46,373 nt of DNA from Acidobacteriota bacterium. Its GTDB lineage: Bacteria > Acidobacteriota > Thermoanaerobaculia > Thermoanaerobaculales > Thermoanaerobaculaceae. Positions 16,797-26,353 of the stretch are shown here, piece by piece. The DNA is taken from NCBI GenBank assembly GCA_016213675.1, contig JACQZW010000003.1:1-46373 (forward strand). The letters run 5' to 3'. The notes beneath the pieces were generated by a model. The model was given only the letters and a program-made list of their open reading frames with translations, did not search any database and had not been told where the DNA came from. The translations under genes were made by a program, and so were the position numbers. Position 1 is the first letter of the stretch; the number at the start of each line of letters is the position of its first letter.

Positions 16797-16831
16797 GTTG
16801 TAATAGTTAACCATGACACTAGTACGATAAG
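16797..16831 (-). promoter_or_regulatory. AT-rich promoter/operator region of the GntR operon
   Basis: Minus-strand sequence ctagtgtcatggttaactat followed by tacaacaggtga before the ATG is far more AT-rich than its surroundings. TAGT and ACTA half-sites 10 bases apart form an imperfect inverted repeat, as in YtrA operators. An AGGTGA ribosome site follows. The operator is suggested, not proven. Confidence 0.45.
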
Positions 16832-16860
16832 TCCCGCCTCCGGGTTTGTCAACCCCCTCG

Positions 16861-16920
16861 TCGTCTTCGCTGTCGTTGCTGCCTTTCCTGTCGTTGCTGT
16901 CTTTGCTGTCCTTACTGCCC
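16861..16920. repeat. Imperfect tandem repeat (tgtcgttgctg type)
   Basis: About 60 bases made of units such as tgtcgttgctg, tgtctttgctg and tgtccttactg, in the gap between the EamA gene (convergent end) and the GntR promoter. It is purine/pyrimidine biased; the minus strand reads as gacagcaa units. No gene. Confidence 0.65.
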
Positions 16921-16925
16921 CTGCC

Positions 16926-17780
16926 TCACGCCGGCGCGGCGGCCCTCCGCTTGACTGTCGCGAGCAGCACCCCGGCCACGACCACCGCACCACCGGCGAG
17001 CAGCGACCACGACAGGCGGTCTTCGCCGAGGGCGAGCGAGACGAGGGCAGCGGCCACCGGCTCGAAGGCGAGCACGACCGCGGTCACCGCGGCGGTCAGC
17101 ACGCGCTGCACCGCCGTCATCGCCCAGAAGGCGAAGACGGTGGCGAGGACGGCGCAGATCAGCACGGCGCCGGCCAGGCGGGGGGTGACGTGCAGTCGCT
17201 GGCCCTGCCAGGCTGCCGCAGGGATAGCCAGGGCGGCGGTGGTCAGCACCTGGACGGCGCTCGCCCGGGCCGGCGGCATGGCCTGCACGGCCCACTGCAG
17301 GAGGAGCACGTGGAACGCGAAGGCGACCGCGCAGCCGGCCGTGAGCACGTCGCCGAGCGAGATCGGCTGGGCCTCGGGGCGAAGCAGCAACGCCAGGCCG
17401 AGCAGCGCGAGCCCCGCCCCGCCCCACACGCGGGCGGTCGTCCGCCCCATGCCGAGCAACCCTTCGAGGAGCGGCACGAGCACCACCGAGAGCGCCGTGA
17501 TGAAGGCGGAGCGGGCCGGGGTCGTGCTGGCGAGGCCCCAGGTCTGCAGCACGTAGCCGACGAACAGCGCCACCCCGCAGGCCACCGCCCGCCCCATCCC
17601 CGGCCCGTACGAGCCGCGAGCCCGCAGCAACGGCACTAGGAGGGCCGCCGCCAGCCCGAAGCGGAGGGCGAGGAACGTCCACGGGTCGGCATCCACGAGG
17701 GCGCCCTTGACGACCGGAAACGTCGCCCCCCAGATGCCGGCGGCGGCGATGAGCAGGAGGACGGCCAGGCCGCGAGTCAC
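16926..17780 (-). CDS. EamA/DMT-family transporter
   Basis: 284 aa, ten predicted membrane helices in two EamA repeats; the first begins with the typical IWGATFPVVKGAL and the second near SLGDVLTAGCAVAFA. Family members export amino acids, nucleobases or other metabolites; the substrate is not predictable here. GTG start at 17780 without a ribosome site but with TAGGCT seven bases before it, suggesting a leaderless message. Single-gene unit. Confidence 0.87.
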   Translation of the reverse strand: MTRGLAVLLLIAAAGIWGATFPVVKGALVDADPWTFLALRFGLAAALLVPLLRARGSYGPGMGRAVACGVALFVGYVLQTWGLASTTPARSAFITALSVVLVPLLEGLLGMGRTTARVWGGAGLALLGLALLLRPEAQPISLGDVLTAGCAVAFAFHVLLLQWAVQAMPPARASAVQVLTTAALAIPAAAWQGQRLHVTPRLAGAVLICAVLATVFAFWAMTAVQRVLTAAVTAVVLAFEPVAAALVSLALGEDRLSWSLLAGGAVVVAGVLLATVKRRAAAPA

Positions 17781-17787
17781 GGCGTCA

Positions 17788-17793
17788 AGCCTA
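17788..17793 (-). promoter_or_regulatory. Extremely close -10 box (TAGGCT) before the EamA start
   Basis: TAGGCT on the minus strand ends seven bases before the GTG at 17780. This matches the TANNNT-N6/7-start pattern found at other single genes here. Confidence 0.45.
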
Positions 17794-17941
17794 CTCGATC
17801 CACCGCCTTCGGGGGCACGGCCGGACCGCGAAAGCGGGGTATCATGGCGGGCGAACCGCAGGGGCCAGTGCCAGGCGAGCCGCGAGCGGCCTCGGTCCGG
17901 TTTGCCGCGGGTCTCGGGCGGGGTCGGGACAGGGTGGTGCG

Positions 17942-18571
17942 ATGAGCGACGTGGTGGTCGTTGCGGTGGCGGGCGGGACCGGTTCCGGGAAGACGACGGT
18001 CGCCGAGGCCATCGTCGCGCGCATCGGCCTCGACCGCATCGCCTACCTCCAGCACGACTCCTACTACCGGGACCTCACGAACGCAACCGAGCAGGTCCTC
18101 CTCCACCACAACTTCGACCACCCCCACGCCCTCGAGTCGGAGCTCCTCGCCGAGCACATCCGTGTCCTCAAGGCCGGGCAGGCCGTCGAGGTGCCGATCT
18201 ACGACTTCACCTGTCACCGCCGGACGACGCGCACCAAGAGGGTCGAACCGCGCCGCGTCGTGCTCGTCGAGGGGATCCTGCTGTTTGCCGAGCCCGAGCT
18301 GCGCTCGCTGTTCGACATCAAGATCTTCGTCGACACCGACGCCGACCTGCGCTTCCTCCGCCGCCTCCAGCGCGACGTCCGCGAGCGTGCCCGCAGCGTA
18401 GAGAGCGTCATCAACCAGTACCTCGAGACGGTCCGGCCGATGCACCTGGAGTTCGTCGAGCCCTCCAAGCGCTGGGCCGATCTCATCATCCCCGAGGGCG
18501 GCTTCAACGCCGTGGCGCTGGACATGGTGTGCGCCCGCGTCGAGGCGCTGCTCGTCGACCCGCGGACATGA
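17942..18571 (+). CDS. udk: Uridine kinase
   Basis: 209 aa, phosphorylates uridine and cytidine in pyrimidine salvage. Walker A GGTGSGKTT (residues 11-19), the substrate segment LQHDSYYRDL, NFDHPHALE, VPIYDF and VEGILLF are all in family order. The final codons overlap the start of the ATPase gene (ATGA). The coupling of udk to a ParA/MinD-like ATPase is unusual. A TATCAT box at 17840-17845 could be its -10, giving a leader of about 90 bases. Confidence 0.92.
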   Translation: MSDVVVVAVAGGTGSGKTTVAEAIVARIGLDRIAYLQHDSYYRDLTNATEQVLLHHNFDHPHALESELLAEHIRVLKAGQAVEVPIYDFTCHRRTTRTKRVEPRRVVLVEGILLFAEPELRSLFDIKIFVDTDADLRFLRRLQRDVRERARSVESVINQYLETVRPMHLEFVEPSKRWADLIIPEGGFNAVALDMVCARVEALLVDPRT

Positions 18572-19857
18572 GCGTCAAGCGCATCCTCCCGGTGGCCTCG
18601 GGCAAGGGCGGGGTCGGCAAGAGCACCTTCGCCATCAACTTCGCCCTCGCCCTGTCGCGGGTCGCGCCCACTGCTCTCGTCGACCTCGACACCGGGACCT
18701 CGTCGATCCGCAACACCGTCGACGCGCCGGTGACGCGCGATCTGTATCACTTCTTCCGCAAGGGCGAGCCGCTCGACCGCTGCCTGACGCCGCTGCCCGA
18801 CTCCCTCGACCCGCACGGGCAGTTCCGCAACTTCGCCTTCGTCGCCGCCCCCCGCCACGCCATGGAGGAGTTCACCAACCTCAACGACGAGCACCGCTTC
18901 CGCCTGATGCGCGCGGTCAACGCTCTCCCCGTGACCTACGTCGTCCTCGACCTGCGCGCCGGCATGGACTCCAACGTCCTGGACTTTCTGCCCCACTCCA
19001 ACTCCGGGATCCTGGTCTTCACCCCGCACCACCCGGCGGCGACCGCGGCGGCCGCCGACATCGTCAAGGCGCTGCTGTTCCGCAAGCTTCGGCTGGTCTT
19101 CGCCCCGGAGGGACCCCTCGTCACCCCGCGCCGGACCGACCGCCAGCTCGACACCATCAACGGGCTCCTCGACCGGGTCGAGGACGACTACGACGACCGC
19201 ATCGTCAACCTCGACGCGTTCCTCGGCGACCTCCTCGAGGCGTTCGGCGAGGCGGACCTGGTCCAGGCCCTGGCCGAGAACATCGCCTCGTTCGGGGTCT
19301 ACTTTGTCCTCAACATGTTCGACGGGGTCCGCGAGTCGTTCGAGTCGGCCGTTGAGCCGTTCGTGCGCAGCCTGCAGCAGCATGTGTCCGGAAACCTGGC
19401 GATCCACAACCTGGGTTGGATCGTCGCTTCGAACGACGTCCACGAGGCAAACTGCCAGCGCCACCCGATCGTGCTGCGCGACACCGCCGTTGCGGCCCCC
19501 GCCCGCGACAAGGTCCAGGACGAGCTCGACAAGATCGCTGCCGGACTGGGCCTCGGCGCCCGGCCGGCCCCGCGCAAGGTGGTCGACTACCTGGCCCGCC
19601 TCGATCCCGACCAGGCCGTCTTCGACCAGCTCGAGGTGCTGCGCGCGATGCACCACGACACCGCGACGCTCCAGGTGCGCGACAACTTCGGCTACATCGC
19701 GCGCCGTGCGTTGCACCTGCTGCACCACGCGCCGCCCGACCGCTTCGGCCAGCGGCGGCTCCTGACTCCGTTCGAGTTGTTCCAGGCGCTGTTCGCCGCG
19801 GCAGGCGTTGCTACTCGCGAACCCGACGGCGACGGTGACGAAGCTCTTCCTCTTTGA
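18568..19857 (+). CDS. ParA/MinD-family P-loop ATPase of unknown role
   Basis: 429 aa. Deviant Walker A SGKGGVGKST near residue 11, DLDTGTSSIRN as the A' motif and VVLDLRAGMDSNVLDFL as Walker B place it in the MinD/ParA/FleN group. It is longer than MinD (about 270 aa): an inserted acidic segment near residues 195-230 and a C-terminal helical region of about 100 residues (from KVVDYLARLDPDQ) are not part of the core. No flagellar or division neighbours are seen, so the role is open. It is translationally coupled to udk, and its last 47 bases overlap the convergent hfq-like gene. Confidence 0.82.
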   Translation: MSVKRILPVASGKGGVGKSTFAINFALALSRVAPTALVDLDTGTSSIRNTVDAPVTRDLYHFFRKGEPLDRCLTPLPDSLDPHGQFRNFAFVAAPRHAMEEFTNLNDEHRFRLMRAVNALPVTYVVLDLRAGMDSNVLDFLPHSNSGILVFTPHHPAATAAAADIVKALLFRKLRLVFAPEGPLVTPRRTDRQLDTINGLLDRVEDDYDDRIVNLDAFLGDLLEAFGEADLVQALAENIASFGVYFVLNMFDGVRESFESAVEPFVRSLQQHVSGNLAIHNLGWIVASNDVHEANCQRHPIVLRDTAVAAPARDKVQDELDKIAAGLGLGARPAPRKVVDYLARLDPDQAVFDQLEVLRAMHHDTATLQVRDNFGYIARRALHLLHHAPPDRFGQRRLLTPFELFQALFAAAGVATREPDGDGDEALPL

Positions 19858-20170
19858 ACATGTAGCGGATCGAGCGCTTGTAGATCAGCAGGTTGGGCCC
19901 GTCGTTCCGGTTCAGCTTGATGCAGTCCTTGTCGTACCACTCGATCCAGCCGTGCAGCTCGCTGGCGTCGTCGAGCATCACGACCATCTGCGTCTTGTTC
20001 TGCATCTGCTTCAGGAAGTAGTAGTTCTCGGCGTTCGTCTGCTCCGGCGGGGCCTGCTTCCGGTGAATCGACGTGCGCACGCCCGAGCGATCCCCGACCT
20101 CGGAGATCGACGGGCGAATCAAGCGTCTAGACGTGAGGCTCTCGCCTCCGGAGCGATCAGATTCCCTCAT
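19811..20170 (-). CDS. hfq: Hfq-like Sm-fold RNA-binding protein with N-terminal extension
   Basis: 119 aa. Residues about 48-108 fit an Hfq/Sm domain: helix ENYYFLKQMQNK, then Sm1-like strands MVVMLDDASELHGWIEWYDKDCIKL and Sm2-like LLIYKRSIRYMF in place of the classical YKHAI. An unstructured-looking N-terminal extension of about 45 residues and a basic tail RHRRRRVRE flank it. It would bind small RNAs as a ring. ATG at 20170; later in-frame starts could give a shorter protein. Its 3' end overlaps the convergent ATPase gene by 47 bases. Confidence 0.78.
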   Translation of the reverse strand: MRESDRSGGESLTSRRLIRPSISEVGDRSGVRTSIHRKQAPPEQTNAENYYFLKQMQNKTQMVVMLDDASELHGWIEWYDKDCIKLNRNDGPNLLIYKRSIRYMFKEEELRHRRRRVRE

Positions 20171-20193
20171 GGCACCACCGTCGACTATGACGC

Positions 20194-20222
20194 ACTATAC
20201 ACCTCGGCCGTTCCCACAACAA
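20194..20222 (-). promoter_or_regulatory. Promoter of the hfq-like gene
   Basis: Minus strand TTGTTG (20222-20217) and TATAGT (20199-20194) are 17 bases apart in a locally AT-rich gap. Transcription would begin about 17 bases before the ATG at 20170. Confidence 0.7.
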
Positions 20223-20246
20223 ATACGCTTTCCCGGGAGCATCGGT

Positions 20247-20954
20247 TTACGCTGGGGGCTCGCGCTTCGGCCGGCCGGGCCCCTCGGTCGCCTCGTGGGC
20301 GAGGCAGCACATCAGCCGACCGCACATGCCCGAGATCCGACTGGGCGACAGCGAGAGGTTCTGCGCCTTGGCCATCCGGATGGTCACCGAGTTGAAGCGC
20401 GTCATGAACGTCGCGCAGCACAGCGTACGGCCGCACGGCCCCCATCCGCCCGAGGTCCTGGCCTGGTCGCGCACGCCGATCTGGCGCAGCTCGACCCGGC
20501 GCCGGGTGCGGCGGCCGAGGTCCCGCAGGAGCTCCCGGAAATCGACCCTCTCCTCGGCGGCGAACGTCATGAACAGCACGTCGCGGTCGAGGGGGAGGAC
20601 CGCCGTGACCGGCCGCAGCGCGAGGGAGAGCTCGCCGGCCCGCGCCCGGCAGTAGGCGATGGCGTCGCGGGCGATGATGGCGAGCTGACCGGCACGCTCG
20701 CGCTCGGCGTCGGTGGCCGTACGCTGCACGGTCCCCATGGCCCGGTCGCCGCAGGTCGGGAGGACCGGAACGCCGAACGCCACGGCCCGACCGACCCGCT
20801 CCCCGTCCCCGGTCGCGACGACGTACCACCCGCCCGCCGTCATCTCGAGCCCGTCCGCGACCGCGCACACCTGGACCGGAGCATCCGGATCGAAGGAGAT
20901 CCGCGTGAGCCGCCGCCCCGGCTCGCCGGAGACGCACGACGCGACGCAGCTCAC
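20247..20954 (-). CDS. PSP1-domain protein (RicT/YaaT-like)
   Basis: 235 aa, start GTG overlapping the purE stop. The PSP1 core contains VDFRELLRDLGRRTRRRVELRQIGVRD, then GPCGRTLCC and ISGMCGRLMCCL, the two cysteine groups conserved in RicT, where they help hold iron-sulfur clusters of the Ric complex. RicT acts in mRNA maturation and phosphorelay control in Bacillus; the role in this lineage is unknown. Last gene of the pta-purD-purE unit. Confidence 0.85.
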   Translation of the reverse strand: MSCVASCVSGEPGRRLTRISFDPDAPVQVCAVADGLEMTAGGWYVVATGDGERVGRAVAFGVPVLPTCGDRAMGTVQRTATDAERERAGQLAIIARDAIAYCRARAGELSLALRPVTAVLPLDRDVLFMTFAAEERVDFRELLRDLGRRTRRRVELRQIGVRDQARTSGGWGPCGRTLCCATFMTRFNSVTIRMAKAQNLSLSPSRISGMCGRLMCCLAHEATEGPGRPKREPPA

Positions 20955-21457
20955 GACGACCTCCGCGGACCGAACAGCTCGGCGTCTGCCGCGCCCACGG
21001 CCTCGGCCTGCGCGACCTTGCCGGCGCGCAGCTTCGCGGCGAGCGGCTCGTCGGCCACGGCGAGGATCTGCGCCGCCAGGACGGCGGCGTTCTTCGCCCC
21101 TGCCTTGCCGACCGCCACGGTCGCCACCGGGACGCCGCCCGGCATCTGGACCGTCGACAGCAGCGCATCGAGACCGTCGGACAGCCCGCCGGGCAGCGGC
21201 ACGCCGAGCACCGGCCGGACGGTCGCGCCGGCGACGACCCCGGCCAGATGCGCGGCCATCCCGGCGCCGCAGACGAAGACCCGCGTGCCCCCCGCTTCGG
21301 CGTCGCGCACGAGCGCGAGCGTCCGGTCGAGCGAGCGGTGCGCCGAGCTGACGTGCGCCGTCCAGTCCACGCCGAGCCGATCGAGCTCGGCCCCGGTCTC
21401 CTTCATCACGTCCCAGTCGCGCTGCGACCCCATCACGATGACGACCCGGGTGCTCAT
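20951..21457 (-). CDS. purE: N5-carboxyaminoimidazole ribonucleotide mutase PurE
   Basis: 168 aa, class I PurE of purine synthesis, converting N5-CAIR to CAIR. Starts with VVIVMGSQRDWDVM and contains SAHRS with the catalytic His, and GAGMAAHLAGVVAGAT as the substrate-binding loop. ATG overlaps the purD stop. No purK is seen in the window. Confidence 0.93.
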   Translation of the reverse strand: MSTRVVIVMGSQRDWDVMKETGAELDRLGVDWTAHVSSAHRSLDRTLALVRDAEAGGTRVFVCGAGMAAHLAGVVAGATVRPVLGVPLPGGLSDGLDALLSTVQMPGGVPVATVAVGKAGAKNAAVLAAQILAVADEPLAAKLRAGKVAQAEAVGAADAELFGPRRSS

Positions 21458-22716
21458 GGGATGGCCTCGCCGACGTCACGGCGGAACTGCACGCCGGCGA
21501 ACTGCACCCGGCTCGCGCCCTCGTAGGCGGTCCGGGCGGCCTCCGCCACGGTGGCGCCGCGGCCGACCACCGACAGGACCCGGCCGCCCGCGGTCACCAG
21601 CCGGCCATCCTCCAGTGCGGTCCCGGCCTGGAAGACGAGCACGCCCTCGAGGGCGAGCGCCTCGGCCAGCCCGGTGATCTGGTCCCCCCGGCGCGGCGAG
21701 CCCGGGTAACCGTCGGCGGCCAGGACCACGCAGGCGCACGCCTCGCGCTTCCAGGCCGCCCGCATCCCGCCCAGCTCGCCGAGCGCCGCCGCGCGCAGGA
21801 GCGGCAGGAGGTCGCCGTCGAACCGGGGGATCACCGCCTGGGTCTCGGGGTCGCCCAACCGGCAGTTGTACTCGAGCAATTGCGGCCCGTCGCCGGTGAT
21901 CATGACGCCGGCGTAGAGGACGCCGCGGTACGGCCGGCCCTCCTGGGCCATGCCGGCGATCGTCGGGTGGACGATGTCGCGCAGGATCGCGCCGGCCACC
22001 TCGGCGGGGAGCGGGGCCGGGGAGACCGCGCCCATGCCGCCGGTGTTGGGCCCGCGATCGCCGTCCTCCAGGCGCTTGTAGTCGCGCGCGGAGGCGAGGG
22101 GGATCACGGTGGACCCGTCGGTGAGCACCATGAACGAGGTCTCCTCGCCGACGAGGCCCTGTTCGACCAGCACGCGTTCCCCCGCCGCGCCGAACGCCCG
22201 GTCCTCGAAGAAGCGCACCATCGCAGACTCGACCTCGTCGGCCCGGTGGCAGACCAGGACGCCCTTGCCTGCCGCCAGGCCGTCGGCCTTGAAGACGATC
22301 GGCAGGCCGATTTCGCGCACCGCCGCCGCCGCCTCGTCACGGCTCCTCGCCACCCGGGAGCGCGCCGTCGGAATGCCGTGGCGCCCGCAGAACTCCTTGG
22401 TGAACACCTTCGAGCCCTCGAGCTCCGCCGCGGCGCGGCTTGGACCCACGATGGCGAGGCCGCGCCGGGCGAACTCGTCGGCGATGCCGAGGACGAGCGG
22501 GAGCTCGGGCCCGACCACGGTGACGTCGATGTGCAGCGAGGTCGCGAACTCCGCCAGCTCGAGGGTCCCGTCCGCCGGGATCGGCACGCAGGTCGCGACG
22601 CCGGCCATGCCGGGGTTGCCGGGGGCGGCGTACAGCTCGTCGACACCCTCGGCCCGGCAGAGCTTCCAGGCCAGCGCGTGCTCGCGCGCGCCGCTCCCGA
22701 CGATGAGGACCCTCAA
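21454..22716 (-). CDS. purD: Phosphoribosylamine-glycine ligase PurD
   Basis: 420 aa, full length. ATP-grasp enzyme making glycinamide ribonucleotide. The N-terminal [19 protein letters not shown], the ATP-grasp loop [16 protein letters not shown] and the metal-site sequence [12 protein letters not shown] are intact. The start is TTG at 22716, overlapping the pta stop (TTGA), with no better ATG nearby. Confidence 0.93.
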   Translation of the reverse strand: MRVLIVGSGAREHALAWKLCRAEGVDELYAAPGNPGMAGVATCVPIPADGTLELAEFATSLHIDVTVVGPELPLVLGIADEFARRGLAIVGPSRAAAELEGSKVFTKEFCGRHGIPTARSRVARSRDEAAAAVREIGLPIVFKADGLAAGKGVLVCHRADEVESAMVRFFEDRAFGAAGERVLVEQGLVGEETSFMVLTDGSTVIPLASARDYKRLEDGDRGPNTGGMGAVSPAPLPAEVAGAILRDIVHPTIAGMAQEGRPYRGVLYAGVMITGDGPQLLEYNCRLGDPETQAVIPRFDGDLLPLLRAAALGELGGMRAAWKREACACVVLAADGYPGSPRRGDQITGLAEALALEGVLVFQAGTALEDGRLVTAGGRVLSVVGRGATVAEAARTAYEGASRVQFAGVQFRRDVGEAIP

Positions 22717-23720
22717 GCCTTCGCCCCCTTGACGAGTGACGCCTGGAGCAGCGACAGGAATGAGGTCTCCACGACGTCTCGCGCCGAGCAGCCGCGCGAC
22801 AGGTCGTTGGCGGGTCGGGCCAGCCCCTGGAGCAGCGGCCCGAGCGCCCGTGCGCCCCCAAGCCGTTCCGTCAACTTGTAGCCAATGTTACCAGCGTCGA
22901 GGTCGGGGAACACGAGGACGTTGGCCTTGCCCGCCACCGTCGAGCCCGGCGCCTTGCGCTCGCCGATCCGCGGGATCAGCGCGGCGTCCGCCTGCAGCTC
23001 GACGTCGTAGGCGAAGTCCACCTTGCGCTCGGCGAGGATCGCCCCCGCCTGCTTCACCTTGTCGACGTCGGGATGGTCCGCGGAGCCCTTGGTCGAGAAC
23101 GACAGCAGCGCGACGCGCGGCTCGGCGCCCACCACCGCCTTGAACGTCGCGGCGGCGCCGCACGCGATGTCGGCGAGCTGGTCGGCGGTCGGGTTCGGCA
23201 GCACCGCACAGTCCGCGAAGCCCATTAGGCCGCCGACACCCCACTGCGGATCGGGGTGCGCCATGATGAACGACGACGACACCGTCTTGATCCCGGGCTG
23301 TGGGCCGATGCAGTGCAGGGCCGCCCGCACGGTGTCGGCGGTCGTCCGCACCGCACCGCCGATCGACGCGTCGCACTCGCCGGCGGTGACCAGCATCGAG
23401 GCGAAGTAGAGCGGGTCTTTCAGGGCCTCGTCGGCCTGCTCGCGGGTCCAGCCCTTCGCCGCCCGTCTGGCGAACAGCATGTCGAGCAGCCGCTCGCGGC
23501 GCGGGTCGGTCGCCGGGTCGGTGACCACCACACCGGCGGCGCGCAGCGTGTCGTGCTCGGCGGTCTGCTGACCGGCCGGGCACAGCGCGGTGACCGCGCA
23601 AATGTCGTCGGCGCGCAGCGCGGCCGCGGCCTCGATGATGCGGGCGTCGAACCCTTCGACCAGCGCCACGTGGCCGCGGACGGCCCTGGCGCGTTGCGGA
23701 AGCTCTTCGAGGAAACCCAT
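22713..23720 (-). CDS. pta: Phosphate acetyltransferase
   Basis: 335 aa PTA_PTB-fold enzyme exchanging acetyl-CoA and acetyl phosphate. ATG at 23720 is chosen over in-frame upstream codons because GGGAGGA lies just before it and the family begins with a short helix like [10 protein letters not shown]. Landmarks include [21 protein letters not shown] and [13 protein letters not shown]. No acetate kinase is adjacent. First gene of the pta-purD-purE-PSP1 operon; a TACAAT box (23746-23741) fits a -10 with a short leader. Confidence 0.88.
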   Translation of the reverse strand: MGFLEELPQRARAVRGHVALVEGFDARIIEAAAALRADDICAVTALCPAGQQTAEHDTLRAAGVVVTDPATDPRRERLLDMLFARRAAKGWTREQADEALKDPLYFASMLVTAGECDASIGGAVRTTADTVRAALHCIGPQPGIKTVSSSFIMAHPDPQWGVGGLMGFADCAVLPNPTADQLADIACGAAATFKAVVGAEPRVALLSFSTKGSADHPDVDKVKQAGAILAERKVDFAYDVELQADAALIPRIGERKAPGSTVAGKANVLVFPDLDAGNIGYKLTERLGGARALGPLLQGLARPANDLSRGCSARDVVETSFLSLLQASLVKGAKA

Positions 23721-23800
23721 GTGACGTCCTCCCGGCCGACATTGTACCTCCCGTTCACGAGCGCACCCCGGAGGTGCGAACCTCAGCGCCGTGTCGGCCA

Positions 23801-23829
23801 TTGACAATATTTATGATGTATACGATTAT
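23801..23829 (+). promoter_or_regulatory. Promoter and likely operator of the Rrf2-cysK unit
   Basis: TTGACA (23801-23806) and GATTAT (23824-23829) are 17 bases apart inside a 45-base AT-rich island. The island contains repeated tatgat/ttatga/atgaatgtcatgaat elements that could be a regulator site. The ATG at 23837 is seven bases after the -10 box, so the message would be nearly or fully leaderless. Confidence 0.6.
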
Positions 23830-23836
23830 GAATGTC

Positions 23837-24223
23837 ATGAATAAGACCAACCTCTACCGGATCGAGGCGCTGCTCGCCCTCAGTGCCGCGTTCCCGGGCG
23901 CCCGCCGGGCGAGCGACATCGCCCGCCGGCGCGCCGTGCCGGAGCCGTTCCTCGCCCGCCTGCTGGCCGAGTTGGCCCGGGCAGGCCTGGTCGTCACCTC
24001 GCGAGGACCCGCGGGCGGCGCCCGCCTGGCGCGACCGCCGGCGGACATTTCGCTGCTCGAGGTGCTGCCGCGGCCGGAGCGGACCACGAGCGGCGGGGCG
24101 GGCGCCCAGTGGCTGGAGTCGCGGCTGGCCGAGTCTCAGCGCCAGGCCCTGGCCGGCCTCAACCTGGCCGCGCTGCTCGCCGCGGAGCAAGCCGCCACGG
24201 CAACCGCCGACTTCGAGATCTGA
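23837..24223 (+). CDS. Rrf2-family regulator without iron-sulfur cysteines (CymR-like)
   Basis: 128 aa from ATG at 23837. A winged helix ([53 protein letters not shown]) is followed by a short helical tail. The protein contains no cysteine, so it cannot hold the cluster of IscR or NsrR; it resembles CymR, the cysteine-metabolism repressor. It is 16 bases before cysK. CymR is known to form a complex with CysK in Bacillus, which makes this pairing meaningful. Two earlier in-frame ATGs lie in the promoter island. Confidence 0.8.
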   Translation: MNKTNLYRIEALLALSAAFPGARRASDIARRRAVPEPFLARLLAELARAGLVVTSRGPAGGARLARPPADISLLEVLPRPERTTSGGAGAQWLESRLAESQRQALAGLNLAALLAAEQAATATADFEI

Positions 24224-24239
24224 CCTCACGGGGGGAAAC

Positions 24240-25172
<933 letters not shown>

Positions 25173-25188
25173 CTCGGGAGGTCGACAG

Positions 25189-26232
25189 TCAGCCCTCGAC
25201 TGCCGACTGGAGCTTGTCCAGCGGGTCGAAGTTGAGGATGCGGTCGGCCGGAACGCCGGCGGCCGCGGCCAGGGCCAGCGCCGTGGCGTCGAACTCCAGG
25301 TGGCGGGGATGGTGGGCGTCGGAGGCGAGGACGAACCGGCAGCCGGCGTCGAGGGCGAGGCGGAGGACGGGCGGGTCGGGATCCTGGCGGCGCGGGAAGC
25401 CGTTGACCTCGATGAGCACGCCCGCCGCGGCGGCGGCGCGGAACACCACCTCCCAGTTGGCGCGCACCCCGCCGCGGCGGGCGAACAGCCGGCCGCGCGG
25501 GTGGGCCAGCGCCCACACCCCCGGCTCGTCCAGGGTCCGCAGGATGCGCGTGGTCTGGTCGCCCCGCTCGGTCAGCTCGGTGTGGATGGCGGCCAGGACC
25601 AGCAGTCCGGCGCGCTGCCCGCGCGGGAGGTCGAGCCGACCGTCGTCGAGGATCTCGGCCTCCAGCCCCTGCAGGATGTGGAGCTCGTCGCCGTGGCGCC
25701 GGTTCCACGCATCGACCGCGCGCCGCTGGATGGCCACGCCCTCCGCGTCGAGCCCGTTGACGCACGCGAGGCCCCGGCTGTGGTCGGCGACCACCGCCCA
25801 CGAGGCGCCGCGACGGAGGCAGGCGCGCGCCATCGCATCGAGCGTCGCGGCACCGTCCGAGGCCCGGGTGTGCCAGTGCACCGCCCCGCGCAGGTGGCGC
25901 GGGTCGGCGGCGCCCGGCGACGCCAGCCACGTCGCGGTCTCGGCGGCCGACAGGTACCCCCCGCGGGTGGGTCCCCCACGGCTGGCGTGCGGGCCGAGGA
26001 GGCGCTGCACGGCCGCCGACAGGGCGTCGCCGCCCCGGCACGCCCGCAGCATCGCCACCGTCGGCAACGCGTCCAGGGGCACCGCCTCGGGGAGCCGCCG
26101 GCGAGCCGCCAGCTCGTGCGGGTGGTCGAAGACCGCATAGGCGGCACGCAGCAGCGCGAGCCGCTCCTCCCCCGGCGCCCGGCTCTCCGCCAGGCTGAAC
26201 AGCGCCTCGGCGAGCTCGGTGTTGGTCACCAC
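25189..26232 (-). CDS. PHP-domain phosphoesterase related to the PHP part of PolX
   Basis: 347 aa. The C-terminal two thirds is a PHP domain: metal ligands in HWHTRASDG, ADHS, EAEIL, HPRGRLF and ASDAHH. The details (LACVNGLDAEGVA, DLPRG, FEAA-like VVFRAAAAAGVLIEVNGFPRR) match the PHP region of family X DNA polymerase PolX, but the polymerase domain is missing; only a helical N-terminal part of about 120 residues precedes it. PolX PHP domains have 3'-5' exonuclease activity. Start GTG at 26232 with TATGCT six bases upstream and no ribosome site. Divergent from polA. Confidence 0.8.
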   Translation of the reverse strand: MVTNTELAEALFSLAESRAPGEERLALLRAAYAVFDHPHELAARRRLPEAVPLDALPTVAMLRACRGGDALSAAVQRLLGPHASRGGPTRGGYLSAAETATWLASPGAADPRHLRGAVHWHTRASDGAATLDAMARACLRRGASWAVVADHSRGLACVNGLDAEGVAIQRRAVDAWNRRHGDELHILQGLEAEILDDGRLDLPRGQRAGLLVLAAIHTELTERGDQTTRILRTLDEPGVWALAHPRGRLFARRGGVRANWEVVFRAAAAAGVLIEVNGFPRRQDPDPPVLRLALDAGCRFVLASDAHHPRHLEFDATALALAAAAGVPADRILNFDPLDKLQSAVEG

Positions 26233-26238
26233 GGGGGC

Positions 26239-26244
26239 AGCATA
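26239..26244 (-). promoter_or_regulatory. -10 box (TATGCT) six bases before the PHP gene start
   Basis: TATGCT-N6-GTG on the minus strand, without a ribosome binding site; fits a leaderless message. Confidence 0.5.
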
Positions 26245-26250
26245 GAACGA

Positions 26251-26317
26251 CCAGGGTCCGAGTCCGGGGTCCCGGGTCCAGGGTCCAAGGTCCAGGGTCC
26301 AGGGAGCCAGGCCGCAG
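26251..26317. repeat. G-run minisatellite (ggtccagg type)
   Basis: Seven or more imperfect units of the form gggtccagg/ggtccgag/ggtccaag run head to tail between the PHP and polA promoters. The same motif recurs at 28888-28922 and 37363-37378. Non-coding. Confidence 0.65.
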
Positions 26318-26341
26318 CGGAACGGCGTGATTCCCTCGTGG

Positions 26342-26347
26342 TATCGT
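26342..26347 (+). promoter_or_regulatory. -10 box (TATCGT) six bases before polA
   Basis: TATCGT-N6-ATG; no ribosome binding site precedes the start at 26354. Confidence 0.5.
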
Positions 26348-26353
26348 CCGGCC

